A DNA stretch of 64,000 bases from Devosia crocina (GTDB lineage Bacteria; Pseudomonadota; Alphaproteobacteria; Rhizobiales; Devosiaceae): the NCBI RefSeq assembly GCF_900116545.1, contig NZ_FPCK01000003.1, positions 124,001-188,000 on the forward strand. Direction: 5' to 3'. Shown here in pieces: positions 23,772-32,161 of this stretch. Under the pieces are notes generated by a model. The model was not told where the DNA came from. It worked only from the letters and a program-made list of their open reading frames with translations, and ran no database searches. A program made the position numbers and the translations under genes. Positions within the stretch are counted from its first letter, which is position 1; the number at the start of each line of letters is the position of its first letter.

Positions 23772-26324
23772 TCAGGTCCTCGGCTCGGGCTTGACCGGCG
23801 GCACGGCGGGCGCGTCTTCGCTCTGCACGTCTTCTGAAGGCGCTTCGTCGTCCGGTGTTGCTGTCTCTGGGGTCGCCTCGGGCTCGATACCGGCCTCGGC
23901 CTCAGGCCCAGGCGCGTCGGGCCCCTCGCCACTTCCGGGTGGATCGAGCACCTCGATCCCGTCAGGCTGGTTCTCTGCCAATCCCGGCTGAGCAGGCTCG
24001 GCCGCCTCGATCGCTTCGACCGCCGCAGCTGCTTCTGCCGCATCTGTCGGTTCAGCCGCCTCTGCCGTTTCAACAGGCGGCAGGACGATCACCTCGTCCC
24101 CTGCCGCCGGCGTTTCGCTGGTGGTCGTCGTTTCATCCTCATCCGGCACGACAGGGTCGACCGGAACAAGTTCGGCGGCAGGAACGGAAGGCTCGCTCAC
24201 CGGCTCGGCCGGGGGCGGCAATTCGATCACCGGCACCGCCTCCACCACCACTATAGGCGCGACATCAGGCACGGGCGAGAGAGCGTCGACCGGATGGACC
24301 GGCTCGGCCACCGCTTGAGCCTCTTCAACCACCTCGACCGGAGCGGGGCTAGGCGCGGCCGGTCCGAGGGCGGCTTCAAGAATGGCTGGCTCGGCCGGCT
24401 CAAGCGTTTCAGCGGCGATCATCGCGACCGGTGCAGCCGTCGACAGGCTCGCCGCCGCTTGCGCGAGCAGATTGTCGCCCGGCGGCAGGCGCGGTTCTTC
24501 CGGCTCGGGAGCTGCCGGCTGAGCGAGGGCCTCGCCACGGACGAGCTCGAGAATGCCCTTGCCGATCTCGCGTTCGCCGCGAATGACGGTTGTTGCGCCA
24601 AGCCCACGCAGGAAGTCCTCTTCCTCTTCGGAATAGGCCCGCGCGATGATGCTGATTCCGGGATTGAGTTTGCGGCCGCTTTCGCAAACCGTGCCGGCTT
24701 CGAATGCGTTGGAGATGGCAACCAGCAGGTTCCGCGCCGCACCGAGATTGGCGAGCTTAAGCACATCCTGGCGCGCCGCATTGCCATAAACGACTTCGAG
24801 GCCCGCCGCCCGGGCCGCCGCCACGTCTTGATCGGAATCCTCGATCACGACGACACTCTGGTTCGCCTGGCTGAGGCCGTCGGCCACGATGCGCCCCACC
24901 TGGCCATAGCCGACCAGCACCGTATGTCCAGTTGCGCTCACAGGTTCGCCTGTATCGTCGTCGGGACCATGGGCGCCCCGCTCGACGGCGGCTTCGGTCG
25001 GAATGTCGGTGGTCGCCGGACCCTTGGCCGCCATGGTCGGCTCGTGCGGCTCTGAGCGCGGCTCGGCCGGAGCAGGCCTTGTTCCGCCGAAACGGGCCTC
25101 GACGGCCGGACGCATCAGATCGCCGAGCCAGAAGACCACGGGATTAAGCACGATGGAGATCAGGGCACCGGCAAGGATCAGGTCCTGTCCCTCGGGCGGC
25201 ATGATCGCAAGGCTCACGCCCATGCTGGCAAGGATAAAGGAAAATTCGCCGATCTGGGCAAGGGACGCCGAAATCGTCAGCGCCGTTCCCGCGGGTCGCC
25301 GGAACAACAGCACGATCGCGAAGGCGGCCAGCGACTTGCCGATGACGATGATGAACACGGTCGCAATGATCGCCAGCGGCTGACTCAGGATGATCGCGGG
25401 ATCAAACAGCATGCCCACGGACACAAAGAACAGCACTGCAAAGGCATCGCGAAGCGGCAGCGTTTCATTGGCGGCTCTGTGGCTGAGCTCGCTTTCGGAC
25501 AGGATCATGCCGGCAAAAAAAGCGCCCAGCGCCAGCGACACGCCGAACAGCACCGCCGACCCCAGCGCCACGCCCAGGGCGATGGCCAGCACGGCAAGGC
25601 GAAACAGTTCGCGGCTGCCGGTATGAGCGGTCAGGTGCAACCCCCAGGGGATGATCCGGCGGCCGACGACCAGCATGAAGCCGACAAAGGCGGCGACCTT
25701 CACGACGGTCAGCCCCAGAATGCCCCAGATGCCGATATCGACGCCCATGAGGCGGGTAACGAAGGACACGAATGGGTCGTGTACGCCAGTATCTGTGCCG
25801 TTGAGGCTGGCAATGGCGGGGATCAGCACCAGGGCAAGCACCATGGCGAGATCTTCAACGATCAGCCAGCCGACGGCGATCCGGCCCTTTTCGCTTTCGA
25901 TCAGCCGCCGGTCCTGCAGCGCCTTGAGGAGCACGACGGTGGATGCAACCGATAGGGCAAGGCCAAAGAGCAGGGACGCGCCCAGGTCCCAGCCCAGCAA
26001 CAGCCCGAGCCCCGCGCCGAGCGCTGTGGCAACGCTCATCTGCACTACGGCGCCCGGAATGGCGAGCGCCCGCACGCTCATCAGGTCTTTGAGCGAAAAG
26101 TGCAGGCCCACCCCGAACATGAGCAGAATAACGCCAAGCTCGGCAAGCTCCGCCCCTAGCGCCTGATCGGCGACGAAGCCCGGCGTGTAGGGCCCGACGA
26201 GAATGCCGGCGAAAAGATAGCCAACGAGCGGCGGCATGCGCAGCCGATTGGCGATCATGCCGAAGATATAGGCCAGCACCAAACCCGCGACGATCGTTGA
26301 GATCAGGGGGGTATCGTGGTGCAT
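23772..26324 (-). CDS. Kef-type (YbaL-like) monovalent cation:proton antiporter with long acidic tail
   Basis: 850 residues against about 560 for YbaL. Residues 1-about 415 form a CPA2 antiporter of 12-13 membrane segments (LRMPPLVGYLFAGILVGPYTPG, VASTVVLLKALQDRRLIES, ASLAQIGEFSFILASMG). A TrkA-N/RCK domain follows (about 465-605; TVLVGYGQVGRIVADGL). The last ~245 residues are Ala/Pro/Glu-rich, low-complexity and strongly acidic, probably disordered and cytoplasmic. Likely K+ or Na+ efflux gated by nucleotides or redox. The tail is the odd feature. Confidence 0.9.
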   Translation of the reverse strand: MHHDTPLISTIVAGLVLAYIFGMIANRLRMPPLVGYLFAGILVGPYTPGFVADQALGAELAELGVILLMFGVGLHFSLKDLMSVRALAIPGAVVQMSVATALGAGLGLLLGWDLGASLLFGLALSVASTVVLLKALQDRRLIESEKGRIAVGWLIVEDLAMVLALVLIPAIASLNGTDTGVHDPFVSFVTRLMGVDIGIWGILGLTVVKVAAFVGFMLVVGRRIIPWGLHLTAHTGSRELFRLAVLAIALGVALGSAVLFGVSLALGAFFAGMILSESELSHRAANETLPLRDAFAVLFFVSVGMLFDPAIILSQPLAIIATVFIIVIGKSLAAFAIVLLFRRPAGTALTISASLAQIGEFSFILASMGVSLAIMPPEGQDLILAGALISIVLNPVVFWLGDLMRPAVEARFGGTRPAPAEPRSEPHEPTMAAKGPATTDIPTEAAVERGAHGPDDDTGEPVSATGHTVLVGYGQVGRIVADGLSQANQSVVVIEDSDQDVAAARAAGLEVVYGNAARQDVLKLANLGAARNLLVAISNAFEAGTVCESGRKLNPGISIIARAYSEEEEDFLRGLGATTVIRGEREIGKGILELVRGEALAQPAAPEPEEPRLPPGDNLLAQAAASLSTAAPVAMIAAETLEPAEPAILEAALGPAAPSPAPVEVVEEAQAVAEPVHPVDALSPVPDVAPIVVVEAVPVIELPPPAEPVSEPSVPAAELVPVDPVVPDEDETTTTSETPAAGDEVIVLPPVETAEAAEPTDAAEAAAAVEAIEAAEPAQPGLAENQPDGIEVLDPPGSGEGPDAPGPEAEAGIEPEATPETATPDDEAPSEDVQSEDAPAVPPVKPEPRT

Positions 26325-26473
26325 CGGCCTATCCTTCGGGGTCTAAAGTCTACGGCAATGATGGGGTATGGAGCTGCCCCGCGCAAGACGGAAAGACCCC
26401 GCAAGATCAATCCTTTGCCTCGAGGGACCAACCTCTTTCCCAACAACGGGACAAACCGGGCTGAACTGTGGCT

Positions 26474-27565
26474 TCAGCTGACAATGGTGATGCGCTCGGC
26501 TGCCCGTGTGATGCCGGTATAAAGCCAGCGCGCCCGCTCCTCGCGAAAGACGAAACTCTCGTCGAAGAGATAGACATTGTCCCATTGGCTGCCCTGCGCC
26601 TTGTGGACCGTCAGGCAATAGCCGAAGGTGAATTCGTCGAACTGGCGGCGCTCTGGCCAGCTCATGCTTTCTTCCTCGCCCGAGAAAAACGCCTTGTGGG
26701 TCAGGACGCGCGCTTCGCCCTTGCCTTCGTCATCGGCGAGGAGCAGCGACCATTTCCCGTTCGAGCGGCGCGTCACGTCGGTCGCGATCCAGATCTGTCC
26801 GTTGAGCAGTTTCTTTCGCGGATTGTTGCGGAGGCACACCATGCGGTCGCCCACAACCGGCTCGTGAAAGGGCAGGCCCTTCAATTCGCGCAGCCGGTCA
26901 TTATAGGTCAGGCGCGTCTTGTTGCGGCCCACCAAGACCTGGTCGGCTTCGAGCACGGCATCCCGATCCACCTTGTCGCGTCCCACGACGATGCTTTCGC
27001 CATAGCGGCCATGATCGAGAGAGCCGCCCTCGCGCACCGCCATCGAAAGCTGGATGATCGGGTTGTCCGCCGCCTGCCGGTGGATTTCGGTGAGCATGAT
27101 GTCGGGCTCTTCGGTGGTGAAAAACCCCGCTCCCTGCACTGGGGGCAGCTGGAAGGGGTCGCCCAGCACCAGAACCTTGACCCCGAAGGAGAGGAGGTCG
27201 GCGCCAAGCTGTTCGTCCACCATCGAAACTTCGTCGATGACGATCAGATCCGCATCCGCAGCCGGGCTTTCCGGATCGAGCACGAAGCGCGGCTCGCCCT
27301 CTTTCTCCGAGACGAGCGTGTAGATGAGCGAATGGATGGTCTGGGCGCCCTTGCAGCCGCGCTTGCGCATGACGAGTGCGGCCTTGCCGGTGAAAGCGGC
27401 GTATTTGACCGAACGGATGTCCTGCGCCAGATGCACGGCAAGCGTCGACTTGCCGGTGCCGGCCCAGCCGAACAGGCGAAAGACCTGCGGTCCGTTTTTG
27501 TCCTTGAGCCATTTGGACACCGCAATCAGCGCGGCGTCCTGCTGGCCCGACCAGACCGGAGCCAT
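26474..27565 (-). CDS. RecD-like ATP-dependent DNA helicase (UvrD_C_2 type)
   Basis: 363 residues, compact superfamily-1B helicase. Walker A LFGWAGTGKSTLA (about 31-43), Walker B LIVIDEVSMVDEQL (about 106-119), motif III LVLGDPFQLPPV, and the C-terminal motif VHKAQGSQWDNVYLFDE with YTGITRA. No RecB- or RecC-binding domain, so it is a stand-alone helicase of the ATP-dependent RecD-like group; the role in the cell is unknown. Ends at the base where the FAH gene frame also closes, suggesting coupling. Confidence 0.88.
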   Translation of the reverse strand: MAPVWSGQQDAALIAVSKWLKDKNGPQVFRLFGWAGTGKSTLAVHLAQDIRSVKYAAFTGKAALVMRKRGCKGAQTIHSLIYTLVSEKEGEPRFVLDPESPAADADLIVIDEVSMVDEQLGADLLSFGVKVLVLGDPFQLPPVQGAGFFTTEEPDIMLTEIHRQAADNPIIQLSMAVREGGSLDHGRYGESIVVGRDKVDRDAVLEADQVLVGRNKTRLTYNDRLRELKGLPFHEPVVGDRMVCLRNNPRKKLLNGQIWIATDVTRRSNGKWSLLLADDEGKGEARVLTHKAFFSGEEESMSWPERRQFDEFTFGYCLTVHKAQGSQWDNVYLFDESFVFREERARWLYTGITRAAERITIVS

Positions 27566-28248
27566 CAGCCGATCACCGTCTTGACGATGCCGACGCCCGC
27601 GATCTCGCCCTCGATGATGTCACCGCGCCCGACCGCACCGACCCCGGCCGGGGTGCCGGTCATGATGATGTCGCCCGCCTTGAGCGTCACGAGGCTGCTG
27701 AGATAGGCGATGGTTTCAGCCACGCTCCAGATCTGGTCCGAGAGATCGCCACGCTGACGCTCCTCTCCGTTGACCGAGAGCGTGATCGCGCCTTTTTCCG
27801 GATGACCGATGGCGCTCGCCGGCTCGATGGTGCCGATTGGGGCGGAATAGTCGAACCCCTTTGCCATCTCCCACGGACGGCCGGCTTTCTTGGCGATGGC
27901 CTGGAGGTCGCGGCGCGTCATGTCGAGGCCGCAGGCATAGCCATAAACATGCTCGAGCGCGTCGGCGACGGCAATGTCCGTTCCGTCCTTGCCGATGGCG
28001 ACGACCAGTTCCACCTCATGGTGAAAGTCGGCGGTCTGCGGCGGATAGGGAATGGCGACACCGCCGACGACGACCGCGTCCGCGGGCTTGGCAAAAAAGA
28101 ACGGCGGCTCGCGCTCGTCATTGCCCATTTCTCTTATATGCTCGGCATAGTTACGGCCCACGCAATAAACGCGGCGCACGGCATAAAGCCCGCCGCGCGC
28201 AATGGGGATCGAGACCGGCGCGTGTGGTTCGAACAAAAAGTCAGCCAC
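27565..28248 (-). CDS. Fumarylacetoacetate hydrolase (FAH) family protein
   Basis: 227 residues from a GTG at 28248 with AGGAG 7 bases upstream; an ATG at 28266 is in frame but has no ribosome site. FAH fold, metal-dependent: [29 protein letters not shown], the metal-binding EVELVVAIG, and [10 protein letters not shown] near the end. Close in size to bacterial maleylpyruvate or fumarylpyruvate hydrolases; substrate not determinable. It overlaps the aldo/keto reductase stop by 8 bases. Confidence 0.88.
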   Translation of the reverse strand: MADFLFEPHAPVSIPIARGGLYAVRRVYCVGRNYAEHIREMGNDEREPPFFFAKPADAVVVGGVAIPYPPQTADFHHEVELVVAIGKDGTDIAVADALEHVYGYACGLDMTRRDLQAIAKKAGRPWEMAKGFDYSAPIGTIEPASAIGHPEKGAITLSVNGEERQRGDLSDQIWSVAETIAYLSSLVTLKAGDIIMTGTPAGVGAVGRGDIIEGEIAGVGIVKTVIG

Positions 28249-29302
28249 GCGAAAACTCCTGGGCATAGGGGCCGATAAGGTCGAGATCGGTTTTGCTCAA
28301 CCGATCCTGCGCAGAAAAGGACTGGTGCCAATAGGGGTAGAGCAGTGGCGGACGGCTGGCCGCGTCAAGGCGTTCCCGCTCCTCGAAGCTCAGCACCAGA
28401 TCGGCCGCAGCCAGATTGTCGCGGAACTGCTTTTCATTGCGGCCCCCGATGATGACCGAGGTGACACCTGGCCGGCCAAGGAGCCAGGCGAGCGCTACCT
28501 GCGCGCCCGATACGCCCCTTGCTTCGGCGATGGCGACGATCTCGTCGATCACCCCATAAAGCTTGTCCCAGTCATAGACCGGCGGTTCGCGGAACCCGCC
28601 GACATGACGGCCGCTTTCCGGCTCGGTGTCGCGCCGATATTTGCCCGACAGCAATCCGCCGGCCAGCGGGGACCAGACAAGAACGCCCAGACCCTGGTCC
28701 TGCCCGATCGGCACCAGTTCGTATTCGGCGTCCCGGCTATGGAGCGAATAATGGATCTGCTGGGAAACGAAGCGCTCGCTCTGGCGCCGATCGGCCGCCA
28801 TCAAGGCTTTCATGATATGCCAGCCCGAATAGTTCGAGCAGCCGATATAGCGCACGTGACCGTGGCGGACGAGGGTATCGAGCGCCTCCATCGTCTCTTC
28901 GATCGGGGTCATCCCATCCCACTCATGAACCTGATAGAGATCGATGACATCGGTCTTGAGCCGCTTGAGGCTCGCCTTGCATTGCTCGATGATATGGTGA
29001 CGCGAGAGGCCGGTTTCGTTCGGGCCCGAGCCCATCTTGAACCGGACCTTGGTGGCGACGAGCGCCTTTTGCCGCCGACCGTTCTCTTTGAGGATATCGC
29101 CAAGGATTTCTTCGGAAACCCCGGCATTGTAGACATTGGCCGTGTCGTAAAGATTGATGCCGGCATCAAGGCACAGATCGACCTGCCGCGCCGCATCGGC
29201 CGCGCTGGTATTGCCGATCCGTTCATTGCCCCCGAACGTCATTGTGCCCATGGTCAGCACCGAAACCTTGAGACCGGACCGGCCGAGATAGCGATATTCC
29301 AT
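28241..29302 (-). CDS. Aldo/keto reductase
   Basis: 353 residues from the ATG at 29302 (AGGAGG at 8 bases). TIM-barrel NADPH reductase: catalytic Asp/Tyr in [11 protein letters not shown], Lys in ALVATKVRF, His in YQVHEWDG, and [12 protein letters not shown]. Closest in pattern to the YghZ/Tas-type subfamily that reduces aldehydes and keto compounds. First gene of an apparent AKR-FAH-helicase unit on the minus strand. Confidence 0.9.
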   Translation of the reverse strand: MEYRYLGRSGLKVSVLTMGTMTFGGNERIGNTSAADAARQVDLCLDAGINLYDTANVYNAGVSEEILGDILKENGRRQKALVATKVRFKMGSGPNETGLSRHHIIEQCKASLKRLKTDVIDLYQVHEWDGMTPIEETMEALDTLVRHGHVRYIGCSNYSGWHIMKALMAADRRQSERFVSQQIHYSLHSRDAEYELVPIGQDQGLGVLVWSPLAGGLLSGKYRRDTEPESGRHVGGFREPPVYDWDKLYGVIDEIVAIAEARGVSGAQVALAWLLGRPGVTSVIIGGRNEKQFRDNLAAADLVLSFEERERLDAASRPPLLYPYWHQSFSAQDRLSKTDLDLIGPYAQEFSRG

Positions 29303-29509
29303 CGAGCATTCCTCCTTTGTTCCGCCCAAGAGGGCTAAAGGGCAAAAGCAGTCGGGTCAATCGCTGCCGGACGATATTGCCAAAAAGGCCCTCTCGCCCG
29401 CTGGCGTCGCCGCCGACTTTTCTCTTGGAGGGAAAGATGGCCTTCGGCGGGACTGTGCCGGACTTTCAAACGCTGCTAGAGACGCGCAACGCTTCCGAAA
29501 GCCCATGCC

Positions 29510-30376
29510 TTGCGCTTCTCCAGTCTTGCCCTCCCGATCCTGCTCGTCGTCATTGGCATGATCTTTACACAAACCGGCGCCAGCTTCGCCAAACTGCTGT
29601 TTCCGCTTGTCGGGGCCAATGGGGCGACAGCCCTGCGGCTAACACTGGCAGCGCTGGTGCTGGTCTTGGTGTTTCGCCCCTGGCGCCATAGGCTTGAGCG
29701 GAAGCAATGGCGCGCCGTTCTTATGTACGGCGGCGTCATGGGGGCGATGAACCTCTTCTTTTATGCCGCGCTGGAACACATTCCGCTTGGCATTGCGGTG
29801 GCGCTTGAGTTCACCGGCCCGCTCGCAGTGGCGCTGTTTGGCGCTCGACGGCCGCTCGATTTCGCCTGGATCGCCCTCGCCCTTGCCGGCTTTGCTCTTC
29901 TCCTGCCCTGGACCGGGGTATCGGGAGACATTTCCCCGCTTGGCGTTTTCCTCGCCCTTTGCGCCGGCGCCTGCTGGGCGGGATATATCATCTTCGGTCA
30001 GCGCGCCGGCACGGGCGGTGGCCCGCATATCGCGGCCCTCGGTGTCGCGACGGCTGCCGTCATCGCGCTGCCCTTTGGTCTGGTCAGCGCCGGGCCGTTG
30101 CTGTTTGATCCAGCGATCCTGCCCCTGGGTCTCGCCGTGGCGCTTCTTTCGAGCGCCATTCCATACGCCCTCGACATGGTGGCCCTGCCCCATGTTCCCG
30201 CCCGGCTGTTCGGCATCCTGATGAGCGGGCAGCCCGCCTTTGCCGCCCTGTCGGGGTTGGTGGTGCTTGGTGAAGTGCTCAGCGCCGGCCAGATCGCTGG
30301 CATGTCGGCCATCGTTCTGGCTTCGATCGGGGCGACCATGACGATTGCCCGACCCAAAAATCCTTCCTCCGGGTGA
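29510..30376 (+). CDS. EamA-family drug/metabolite transporter (RhtA-like exporter)
   Basis: 288 residues from a TTG start; no in-frame ATG precedes the first membrane helix, and the ribosome site is weak. Ten membrane segments in two EamA repeats. ALRLTLAALVLVLVFRPW, MNLFFYAALEHIPLGIAVAL and LEFTGPLAVALFG resemble RhtA, the threonine/homoserine exporter, so amino-acid efflux is a reasonable guess. It stands alone, divergent from the aldo/keto reductase. Confidence 0.85.
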   Translation: MRFSSLALPILLVVIGMIFTQTGASFAKLLFPLVGANGATALRLTLAALVLVLVFRPWRHRLERKQWRAVLMYGGVMGAMNLFFYAALEHIPLGIAVALEFTGPLAVALFGARRPLDFAWIALALAGFALLLPWTGVSGDISPLGVFLALCAGACWAGYIIFGQRAGTGGGPHIAALGVATAAVIALPFGLVSAGPLLFDPAILPLGLAVALLSSAIPYALDMVALPHVPARLFGILMSGQPAFAALSGLVVLGEVLSAGQIAGMSAIVLASIGATMTIARPKNPSSG

Positions 30377-30430
30377 CTGGATTTTGCCGCCATGATGCGC
30401 ATAGTGCTGCCCACAGGAGTGAGGTGCACC

Positions 30431-30820
30431 ATGCTTTATGCCGTTCTGTGCTATAATGACGAAAAGGCCGTATCGGCCTGGACCGCAGAGGAAGATGCCG
30501 AGTGCATGGCCCGGCTCGGCGCAGTGCAGGAGCCCATGCGCGCCAATGGCCGTCTCGGTCCTGTGGTGCGGCTCCAGAACACGACCGAAGCCAAGACACT
30601 GCGCAAGACCAGCGGCGAGCCGGTCGTTTTCGACGGTCCCTTTGCCGAAACCAAGGAACAGTTCCTTGGCTTTTATGTCGCCGATTGCGAGACCATCGAT
30701 CAGGCCGTCGATTTCGCCAAGGAACTGGCGATCGCCAATCCCGGTGTCGGGTCCTATGAAATCCGCCCGCTCCGCGTCTATCTGCCGAGCGCTCTCGCCG
30801 ACGCTGCCGGGGTGAGCTAA
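30431..30820 (+). CDS. YCII-related (YciI-like/DGPF) protein
   Basis: 129 residues from the ATG at 30431 (GAGG at 6 bases); the upstream extension lacks a site. The small alpha/beta-barrel has MLYAVLCYNDE at the start and the family core VVFDGPFAETKEQFLGFYV with DGPF. Such proteins often pair with ECF41 sigma factors, but none is here. Possibly a small hydrolase or sensor; function unknown. Its stop overlaps the nadE stop by 4 bases (convergent). Confidence 0.85.
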   Translation: MLYAVLCYNDEKAVSAWTAEEDAECMARLGAVQEPMRANGRLGPVVRLQNTTEAKTLRKTSGEPVVFDGPFAETKEQFLGFYVADCETIDQAVDFAKELAIANPGVGSYEIRPLRVYLPSALADAAGVS

Positions 30821-31788
30821 GGCGCGCTCACGAGCAAGGGTGGCAGGCTGAGATAGCGTGTCGCCACCCGCTTGCGGGCGATGTCGGCCCAGACCGCGTC
30901 GAGCTGCTCGAGCGAAAGCCCGGCAGCAGCGGCCACATCATCACGCGGCACACCCTCGTTGAGCCCATAAAGGCAGAGATCCATGCGGTCATAGGGTAGG
31001 GAGAAGTAGAACTCTTCCTGGCTCTGCGCCATCGACCAGGTGTCGGTGGTGGGGGGTCTCACGCAGATGTTCTCGGGCACGCCGAGATGGGCCGCAAGTT
31101 GATAGACCTGGGACTTGTAAAGATGAGCGATGGGCTTGAGATCGGCCGCGCCGTCGCCATTTTTGACGAAGAAGCCCTGGTCGTATTCCAGGAGGTTCGG
31201 CGTTCCTATGACGGCATAGTTGAGCCGGTCCGCGTGATAATATTCCATCTGCTTACGGGTACGCTGCTTCATATTGGTTGCAGCGATGATGCCCTGATAG
31301 GCTTCGGCGGTGAGACGGATCTTCTCTGTTTCGCCTGTTGGCGCCTGGACGACGAGCGAGGAAACGGCAAAGCCGGCGCCAGCGAGCGGGTCGGCGATCA
31401 CCACCTTGCAGGACCAATCGGTGCCATAGTCGGGCACGAGCGTGCGGATGAAGGTGTCGCGCCGATCGTAGCACCCCATGGCAGCGAGCGCGGGGCCGAT
31501 GTCTTCAACTTCAGCGGCAAAGCCAAAGGTTTCGGCGACCGACCGGCCAAGCGCCAGGCTTTCGGGATCGGAGTCGTTTTCGGGCATGAAAAGACCGAAG
31601 ACTCGCTCTGGCCCGACAGCCTTTACCGCCAGCGCCGCGCAGACGCTTGAATCGATGCCCCCCGACAATCCGAGCACCAGCCCCCGGCGCCTGAGGTCGC
31701 TGCGCAACTGGTTGCGCATGGCAGCGGTGATGCGCGCCACTTCGGCCTCGGCATCGATCACGAGGCTCTCAAGCGAAAATCCGCTCAT
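30817..31788 (-). CDS. nadE: NAD(+) synthetase-type ammonia ligase in the polysaccharide locus
   Basis: 323 residues, synthetase domain only (no N-terminal glutaminase). PP-loop LGLSGGIDSSVCAALAV (about 38-55), later GTPNLLEYDQGFFVKNGDGAADLKP-type segments of NadE, and a C-terminal PPTTDTW. It would amidate an adenylated carboxylate with ammonia. It may be the cell's NAD synthetase, but its place after an AsnB-like gene and an ACP suggests a specialised role. Its ATG follows directly the stop of an AMP-ligase relic. Confidence 0.82.
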   Translation of the reverse strand: MSGFSLESLVIDAEAEVARITAAMRNQLRSDLRRRGLVLGLSGGIDSSVCAALAVKAVGPERVFGLFMPENDSDPESLALGRSVAETFGFAAEVEDIGPALAAMGCYDRRDTFIRTLVPDYGTDWSCKVVIADPLAGAGFAVSSLVVQAPTGETEKIRLTAEAYQGIIAATNMKQRTRKQMEYYHADRLNYAVIGTPNLLEYDQGFFVKNGDGAADLKPIAHLYKSQVYQLAAHLGVPENICVRPPTTDTWSMAQSQEEFYFSLPYDRMDLCLYGLNEGVPRDDVAAAAGLSLEQLDAVWADIARKRVATRYLSLPPLLVSAP

Positions 31789-31872
31789 TCAGGCTTTCTC
31801 CAGGCTTTCGGCGGCAAGGCGTCGGCTGACCTTGCCAGTCTTGCTGGTGGTCATGCCGATGCGGATCTCACA
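31789..31872 (-). pseudogene. Relic of an AMP-forming ligase C-terminus
   Basis: Between the ACP stop and nadE, one minus-strand frame reads CEIRIGMTTSKTGKVSRR and stops one base before the nadE ATG. The SKTGKVSRR part matches the A10 motif (P-x-T-x-x-GK-x-x-RR) that ends acyl- and aminoacyl-AMP ligases. No upstream ligase remains: the frame runs back only into the ACP. It looks like a deletion scar of a ligase once encoded between ACP and nadE. Too short to be certain. Confidence 0.5.
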
Positions 31873-31874
31873 CT

Positions 31875-32135
31875 TCAGGCGGCAGCGCTGCGCTGCTTGT
31901 TTTCGACATAGGCGGCGATGGCGCCGACGCTGTCGAGATTGGCCGGGACGATCTCGTTATCGGCCACCTTGATGCCGAAGCTCTGCTCGATGTGGAACAC
32001 CAGTTCGAGCACGCCGGTCGAATCCACATAGCCATTGTCGATCAGCGACGTGTCATCCTCGATCGCCTGGCTCGTATCGCCAAAGAGGAAGTTGTCGATG
32101 ATGAAGTCGCGGATAGTAGTCTTGATATCGCTCAT
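31875..32135 (-). CDS. Acyl carrier protein (phosphopantetheine carrier) 1
   Basis: 86 residues, acidic four-helix carrier. The attachment Ser lies in LIDNGYVDSTGVLELVFHIE (DSTGVLEL, Ser about 39). Not the FAS II AcpP, whose motif is DSLDTVEL; this type serves dedicated modification systems. It lies 26 bases after the AsnB-like gene and before the ligase relic and nadE, suggesting a thioester-bound carboxylate or amino acid that is amidated or transferred. Confidence 0.9.
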   Translation of the reverse strand: MSDIKTTIRDFIIDNFLFGDTSQAIEDDTSLIDNGYVDSTGVLELVFHIEQSFGIKVADNEIVPANLDSVGAIAAYVENKQRSAAA

Positions 32136-32161
32136 GATTGGTCCTGACAGAAGAAAGGAGG

